Position numbers and translations under genes: made by a program. Below the pieces are notes generated by a model. It searched no databases. It saw nothing but the letters and a program-made list of their open reading frames with translations, and was not told the DNA's origin. A DNA stretch of 64,000 nucleotides from assembly GCF_008831285.2 (NCBI RefSeq), contig NC_045148.1:12717183-12781182 (forward strand). The letters are read 5' to 3'. Positions 58,577-64,000 of the stretch are shown one piece after another (positions within the stretch are counted from its first letter, which is position 1; every line of letters starts with the position of its first letter). The stretch comes from Nymphaea colorata (Eukaryota > Streptophyta > Magnoliopsida > Nymphaeales > Nymphaeaceae).

Positions 58577-59530
58577 TTAAGACATCTGCAACTTATCTTC
58601 AGACTTCATATATGGCAGGATCAATTCCTTTGAATCTATGCGTTCCTGAATGAAATGGTGATCTATCTCCACATGTTTGGTTCTGTCATGAAGAACTGGA
58701 TTATTAGTTAGGTTAATTGTAGACTTGTTGTTACAATACATCTTCATCTTCTCTTTCATTTCAACCCCAATATCTGCTAGAAGAATCTTTAGCCATAACA
58801 TTTCTGTAACCCCCATAGCAACTGCCCTGTATTCGGCCTCAGCGCTGGATCTAGAGCAGACTTCCTGCCTTTTACTCCTCCATACCACCAGGTTACCCCC
58901 CAGAAAGATACAGTACCCTGTGGTAGACCTTCTAGTATCTGTGCACCCTGCCCAATCAGCATCAGAGTATCCTTCAATATTCAGTTGGTCCTGCTGAGTA
59001 TACAATAACCTTTTCCCTGGGTCATTCTTTAGGTACCCCAACACTCTTTTAGCACTTTTCCAGTGACAATCAGTAGGAGCATGCATAAACTGACTCAACA
59101 CATTTACAGCATAAGTAATATCAAGGCGAGTAAGAGTAAGATAAATAAGCTTACCAACCAGCCTCTGATATCGTCCTTTTCCTTCCTCATCCAGGATATT
59201 TCCAGTTTTGATACTTATCTTTGTACCAGACTCCATTGGAGTTAGAAAGGGCCTGCATCCCAGTTTACCTGTCTCCTTTAGAAGATCCAGAGTGTACTTC
59301 CTTTGGCTCATAACAAGTCTTGTCTCTGATCGAGCAATCTCTATTCCCAGAAAGTACCTTAATTTACCCAGATCTTTAAGATCAAATTCAGCAGCTAACC
59401 TCTCCTTCATCTTCCTTTTCTCTTCTTCACTGTCACCTGTGACAATCATATCATCAACATATACAAGAAGAAGGCTCACCAGACTATTTCTCTGCTTAAT
59501 GAATAGGGCGTGATCACCGTTTCCCTGTTT
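58577..59530 (-). pseudogene. Copia E RT C-terminal part and RNase H
   Basis: The frame continues that of the upstream RT piece after a single TAG (59531-59533). It encodes GDHALF, then LVYVDDMIVTG with the catalytic YVDD near 59445-59456, LGKLRYFLGIEIARS, the connection region (LVGKLIYLTLTRLDITYAVN) and RNase H: YSDADWAG near 58970, then RSSAEAEYRAV, MYCNNKSTINL and TKHVEIDHHF. Near 58590 a one-base deletion shifts the frame, so the usual ADVLTKAL tail is read out of phase. The MYCNN motif has Asn where the catalytic Asp of MYCDN is found in the relative at 2397-2775. A change there would cripple RNase H even without the frameshift. Confidence 0.93.
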
Positions 59531-60049
59531 CTATCCATTAGTCTTCATTACTACCCTCAGTCTTTCAAACCATGCTCTAGGAGATTGCTTTAGTCCATAC
59601 AAGGCTTTCTTGAGATGACAACATTTTCCGCTTTGGGCATACCCAGGAGGCATGCTCATATAGACCTCTTCCTCTAAATGGCCGTTCAGGAATGCATTCT
59701 TGACATCAAGCTGGTCCATGCTCCACTTCTTTTGCACTGCTAGTGCTAAGATGACCCTCACTGTCTTCAGTTTAGCAACAGGAGCAAAGGTTTCAAGATA
59801 ATCAATTCCATATTTTTGGCTGAACCCCTTTGCCACTAGGCGAGCCTTATACCGTTCCACAGTACCATCAGGTTTGTACTTCACATTAAACACCCACTTG
59901 GAACCAACTAAGTGAGTCCCCTTGGGAATATCAACCACTTCCCAAGAGTTGTTCTTTGCCAAGGCATCCATCTCATCTGTCATGGCCTGTAGCCATTTAG
60001 GATCCTCTTTAGCATCTTCCACACACCTGGGAATCACAGACATAGACAA
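59531..60049 (-). pseudogene. Copia E RT N-terminal part
   Basis: It encodes the RT fingers and palm start: [76 protein letters not shown] and [19 protein letters not shown], ending at a TAG. The previous segment of the polyprotein is in another frame because of a one-base loss near 60137. The true gene has no ATG here: translation would normally enter from integrase. Confidence 0.93.
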
Positions 60050-62307
60050 GGAAGTAATAAAGCATTTGTGATCCTTGCTGAGTTTTGCATATGAAACAAA
60101 TCTCTGAATGGGGTGAGAAGTACATGACCTGGTTGCTTGCGCAAGGCTATGGAAAGATCTTCATTTAGTGGATTTGGTTCATTCGAGGAACTCATAGGAT
60201 TGGGATTGGTTACATCAACATCTTCAAGCACATCTTTCTTCTTCCTGGTGTACACCTGGCCAAACAAATGATCATGGGCAGTGGGCTGTTCATCCCCAGA
60301 GCCCCCTTCCACATGACTGTCTCTATCACCTCTGACTGTGTCTGCCACACTGTGACTAACCTTGTAGTCTAAGAAATCCATAAACTGAATCAGCTGGTTT
60401 GAAGAATACTCTTCCACATTGTTGCCTGTACACTCCCCTTGAAGAGGATTCACAGGAAAGTACGCATCATGTTCATGAAAGGTAACATCCCAGGAGACAT
60501 AAATTTTGGAAGTGACAGGATCAATACATTTGTATCCCTTCTGAGTTGAGGAATACCCCAAGAAGACAGCTTTGATAGACCGAGGGTCAAGCTTCTTGAG
60601 GGTAGGACTGTGGTCATGGACAAAACAAATACACCCAAACACCCGAGGAGTAAGAGGCCAAGGGTTATGAGTGGACATGAGCACAGAATAAGGGGAACGG
60701 TCATTCAACACACGAGTAGGCATACGATTAATAAGGTGGGCACTAGTGAGAAGAGCATCACCCCAATAGCGCTTAGGAACATGTCTACGAAACATAATAG
60801 CCCGGGTGACATCTAATAAATGGCGATTTTTTCGTTCAGCCACGCCATTTTGGGGAGGTGTGTAACTACAGGACGTCTCATGAACAATAATCTTGCTCCT
60901 CAAGAAGTCATCTAGGGATTGGGAGACATACTCTCGAGCATTATCAGTGCGAAAAGCCTGAACAGATGTCTGAAATTGAGTCTCAACAAATGCAACAAAA
61001 TTTTTGACAATGATAGGAACTTCACTACGTTCTTTCAACAGGTACACGAACGTACAACGGGAGTAGTCATCAATAAGAGTCATAAAGTAATGAAAACCAC
61101 GACAAGTGGGTACTCCCGAAGGACCCCAAACATCAGAGTGAACCAAAGCAAACGGACGAGTGGTTTTAGTGAAAGAAATAGGGTACGAAGCCCTGACATG
61201 TTTAGCCAACTGACAAACTTCACATGTGAAAGAGTGAATAGAAACAGAAGTAAAAAGCCTTGGAAACAACTTCTTGATCAACTGGAATGGGAGATGCCCA
61301 AGACGCTCGTGCCATCGCATAATGGTAGACCTGTCTTCCACGCCTGACAACTGTCCACTAGTGGCTGAAATCAAGGCATACGCAACTTGCACGGGCAGTC
61401 TGTAGAGTCCATCAATAACCGAACCAATCCCAATCTTCTTCCCCGTCACCAAGTCCTGCAGGGAACAATGATCAGCAGAAAAGATTACATTACAATTGAG
61501 TTCTTTGGTAATACTGCTGACAGATAACAAGTTCACAGGAATATTGGGAACATGAAGAGCATTATGAAGATGATATTTATTCAACAAGGACAAACTCCCT
61601 TTTCCAGCCACAGAAATAGAAGACCCGTCAGCCATAGACACGCGTTGCTGCCCTGAGGACAATTTGTATTCTTGAAACAACTTAGGATCCCCTGTCATAT
61701 GATGCGTAGCCCCACTGTCAACAATCCAATCACCAAGTGAGGAATTACCTTGATCGCCTATGGCAACAAGAGCTTGAGCTAACTTAGCTCCCTCGGACGT
61801 GAAAGTTTCCTCTTGCATAGTAGATAGCCGGTTGATATAAGATTGCAATTCCTTGATTTGATCAAAGGAAAGCTTTGATTTTTCAACAGTTGACGAACTA
61901 CCCTGACTAGAGTCAGGCATAGAAGAACCCCAACGACTAGAAGGAGGACGACCACGAACAAGTCTCTTCTCAGGATGAATATCCCAACAGAAATCCACAG
62001 AATGTCCCAACTTGTTACAATGACTACAACGTCGAACAAGACGTTGTCCAGTCCCTGAGGCACGGCTAACAAACGCTGAGGGGGAACTCCCATGGCTGAA
62101 GTCAATATGCATAACTTGGCGACGTTGTTCCTCAAATTCCACCCGGGCATACACCTCCTCAATCCCAGGGATCTCGTCACAATTGAGAATTTGGCTCCTA
62201 ATAGATTCAAATTCATCACGTAAGCCTCCAAGGAAAGTAAAAAGTCCGGTCCATCCATTCTTTTTCCCAGTACAAGACATGATCAGAACCACAATGCCAG
62301 TCACCAT
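60034..62307 (-). pseudogene. Copia E Gag C-terminal part, protease and integrase
   Basis: In this 757-codon open stretch the zinc knuckle is C94-X2-C97-X4-H102-X4-C107. The protease active site DSGA is at 197-200 (WIVDSGATHHM). The integrase zinc domain is H333, H338, C362 and C365. The integrase catalytic triad is D392 (HSDVWGP), D455 (RTDNA) and E491 (GVAERKN), with the D-X35-E spacing expected. The integrase C-terminal region (VFGCICFVHDHSPTLKKLDP, KGYKCIDP, YVSWDVTFHE) and the linker (LFGQVYTRKK) follow. The first about 25 codons before LFTFLGGL are read in the wrong frame, because a frameshift separates this piece from the Gag N-terminus. All visible catalytic residues are present. Confidence 0.95.
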
Positions 62308-62340
62308 TCACATGGTAGTCTAGTTCCTCCCATTTAGTCT

Positions 62341-62850
62341 TCAGGGCTGGAAAGATGCTACAGACAAGTCACCCTGTGTAAGAGAGAATATGCTACGTTT
62401 GATTTGGTACGTACGCAATACTCTCTTCTTACGGCCATACATTCGCGCAAGCACAGTCCACATGTCATATGCAGTCGATTTACGCAAGATCAGAGGCTGA
62501 ATATCGGCGGTCACAGAACTAATGATCCATACTTTAACTTGACTATCTTCCAATGCCCAAGTCACCCATCGCGGATCCGTTTTAGAAGGTGCAGGTTTCT
62601 CCCCAGTAATATAGGACAGGCGACCGCGGCTGGTAATCCCGATTTCTAGGGCAACAGACCAAGAGAGATAGTTGTCTTTGTTCAGCCGGATGGAGGTGAC
62701 TTGAACAGGCAAGTTCTCGCTCTTGGTATTACTGCCTGTGTCAAACGCAACATCTATCTTGGGAGTCATCTCTTCTGCCATCACAATCACCAAAGAGACG
62801 CAATACCTAGCACAAGGAGACGCGGCACCAGTACTAGAGACGACAGACAA
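62341..62850 (-). pseudogene. Copia E Gag N-terminal part
   Basis: A UBN2-type Gag start is clear: SIRLNKDNYLSWSVALEIG, WVTWALEDSQVKVWIISSV and AYDMWTVLARMYGRKKRVL, ending in SLTQGDLSVASF at a frameshift near 62345. The open frame begins at 62850, but the internal ATG at 62781 (MAEEMTPKID) is the more likely start, as the codons before it are unlike Gag. Gag builds the particle in which reverse transcription occurs. Between this gene and the LTR (62860-63040) the leader is rich in GGC/CGG triplets. Confidence 0.88.
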
Positions 62851-63042
62851 GAGGCGGCGGAGGCGGAAGAATCACTGGCGGCGGCGGGAAAAACTTGACG
62901 GCGACGGCGGTGGCGGAGAAGCGCTGGCGGCGATGGCGACGGTGACGCAAGGAGAAACAGCGGCGGAAAAACGACGGCGGCGGCAATAGAAACACCAGCA
63001 GCGGCGGAAACACACGATCACAGAGCAACTCCCACACGCGCT

Positions 63043-63055
63043 GGCTCTGATACCA
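63043..63055 (-). other. Copia E primer-binding site
   Basis: GGCTCTGATACCA is the exact reverse complement of TGGTATCAGAGCC, complementary to initiator-Met tRNA, with no gap to the LTR. Confidence 0.97.
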
Positions 63056-63342
63056 TGTAGAAATATGCAACGGAAGAGAGAAACAGAGAAGGAACACACG
63101 ATGTACGTAGAAAACCTCAAGAAGAGGTGAAAAACCACGAAGAAGCTCTAACCTAGGGGCAAAACCTCAACCCTAGGAGAGAGAAAATTATATCCACTTA
63201 ATCAACAAATTTACAATAGGTGGAGATTATAAGAGAGAGAGGTAGAGAGCCCGCCTAGGGTACCAAGCCAGCCTCGGTATCCGCTGCCCATGGGACCGGG
63301 TCCATGTCCAGACGCGGTTCCCTATTACAAGATATTCTAACA
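63056..63342 (-). repeat. Copia E 5' LTR (287 bp)
   Basis: Matches the left LTR except for about ten substitutions and indels of 2, 2 and 1 bp. Ends TTCTAACA before the TTTAC duplication. Confidence 0.95.
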
Positions 63343-63347
63343 TTTAC

Positions 63348-63660
63348 CATGTTGTTTTTACAGAAGCTATTTTTTATTGGATTTTAAATTGTTGGCTGGA
63401 ACTGTTTTTTCATGTTAGAAGGCTGCAAAGGATTCAAAGGTCATGTGATTCTAATTTTAGAATTTTGATTCTCTTTAAATCAAACATGCCATTTTTAATT
63501 CTGGAATCAAAATTCCAAGCCCTCAAACACTACACAAAGTTGGAATTGGATGGAATTAGAATTTTCATTCCGAATTCAATTTCAGGTCGAATTTTGATTT
63601 TGGAATTTTGATTCCAGAATGAAAAGTCCCAAGCCATCAAACGCCCCCTTGGAGTAACCA
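63348..63660. other. Unassigned DNA right of copia E
   Basis: AT-rich. Between about 63440 and 63655 there are mirrored GGAATTTTGATTC / GAATCAAAATTCC words and a CAAACGCCCCCTTGG end, which suggests a small foldback element, but ends were not established. Confidence 0.4.
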
Positions 63661-64000
63661 TTGTGCTCCTCGCTTGAACTGCCACGTTTTCAGGATTCAC
63701 CACTTGTATATTCTCGTCGTCATGTCTCTGATCATGGACCTTTCACATCTCCTCCTAAGGTAAGTATTCCACGCATGATAATGCTCCAAATATTCCAATC
63801 CCAGATGATGATCTCCTTATTTCCATTCAAAAAGGTACAAGACAGTGCACCGTGCATCCTATTTTTAAGTTTGTAACAACAAAGAGACCGGGCAAGAGTA
63901 TGCAAGAGTATGCAAGAGTTTATCTCTGTCTTATCCGCCACTACAGTTCCCATAAATCATCAACATGCTTTGTTAGATCCTAAGTGGAGACAGGCCATGC
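63661..64000 (+). pseudogene. Copia fragment: integrase/RT linker (family B-like), runs off the right edge
   Basis: Encodes DSPLVYSRRH and, in other frames, DDDLLISIQKGTRQCT and HQHALLDPKWRQAM, the linker and RT entry seen in copia B at about 3755-4060. Frameshifts separate the pieces. A 13-bp word GAGTATGCAAGAG is repeated near 63895-63920. The element continues outside the window. Confidence 0.8.

Larger units (their letters stand above)
58212..63342 (-). mobile_element. Copia E: complete 5131-bp element with TSD, lightly damaged
   Basis: LTRs at 58212-58493 and 63056-63342 both begin TGTAGAAATATGC and end TTCTAACA. The 5-bp flanks TTTAC (58207-58211 and 63343-63347) are identical, a textbook insertion duplication. 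A polypurine tract abuts the 3' LTR and an exact initiator-Met tRNA primer site abuts the 5' LTR. Gag, protease, integrase, RT and RNase H appear in copia order on the minus strand. By hand the LTRs differ at about ten substitutions and three small indels over about 282 bp (about 3.5%). Coding lesions: one or two frameshifts at 62240-62345, one near 60137, a TAG at 59531-59533, and one near 58590. Confidence 0.96.

Noticed and set aside
60919-61347. 142-codon plus-strand frame
   Set aside because: Antisense shadow of the copia E integrase core.
62834-63138. Arg/Ser-rich and Ala/Gly-like frames on both strands
   Set aside because: Products of the GGC/CGG-rich copia leader; no start context or domain.

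Overview
This window is nuclear DNA from a flowering plant. It is dominated by LTR retrotransposons of both the Ty1/copia and Ty3/gypsy types. It also holds hAT-type DNA transposons, a tRNA-derived SINE, AT/GA/CA microsatellites, and the intron-split remains of two ordinary genes. No prokaryotic operon, CRISPR array, rRNA or tRNA gene was seen. I cannot name the species. All family names come from motif reading, not from a database search.

Layout from left to right. 1-2078 is the 3' half of a plus-strand copia element with an uninterrupted 557-codon RT/RNase H frame, its polypurine tract and a 402-bp LTR. 2079-7600 is a scrambled block of three copia families, including a fold-back of integrase sequence around 3.12 kb. 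8057-10573 is a minus-strand gypsy relic with a 217-bp LTR. 11455-16521 holds four 3' exons of a host gene on the plus strand, probably the plant armadillo-type protein related to Arabidopsis At2g39910. Its 4.1-kb intron carries a TSD-flanked antisense copia relic (12050-15430). 17664-18186 is a hAT-like MITE with 8-bp TSDs, and 19117-19367 is a SINE with a perfect 15-bp TSD.

19482-38785 is one large plus-strand gypsy element (Tekay/Del-like). A second, minus-strand gypsy with 2.3-2.9-kb LTRs (21743-30111) is inserted in its protease region. The outer element's right LTR has grown to about 5.5 kb and contains four tandem units of 0.5-1.24 kb. 38786-45406 is mostly non-coding and includes a probable minus-strand LTR with a 587-bp direct duplication. 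45407-46950 holds exons of a minus-strand host gene of the C3HC/NIPA-like zinc-finger family, including a 24-nt micro-exon.

47777-55500 is hAT territory: a full-length but broken transposon (BED finger, DUF659 region, dimerisation tail), a short deletion derivative sharing its ends, and two more transposase tail fragments. 55850-58002 is a plus-strand gypsy relic of the same family as the one at 8-10.5 kb. 58212-63342 is the best-preserved element: a 5131-bp minus-strand copia with both LTRs, PBS, PPT and a perfect 5-bp TSD (TTTAC), damaged by a handful of frameshifts and one nonsense codon. The window ends inside another copia fragment.

The genes do not form a pathway. The window records repeated insertion, nesting, deletion and duplication around two thinly preserved host genes. 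I found no convincing new biological system. The most unusual items are the LTR-borne tandem array, the copia integrase fold-back, parallel small in-frame duplications in two sister gypsy protease regions, and a 40-bp near-perfect palindrome in the hAT region.
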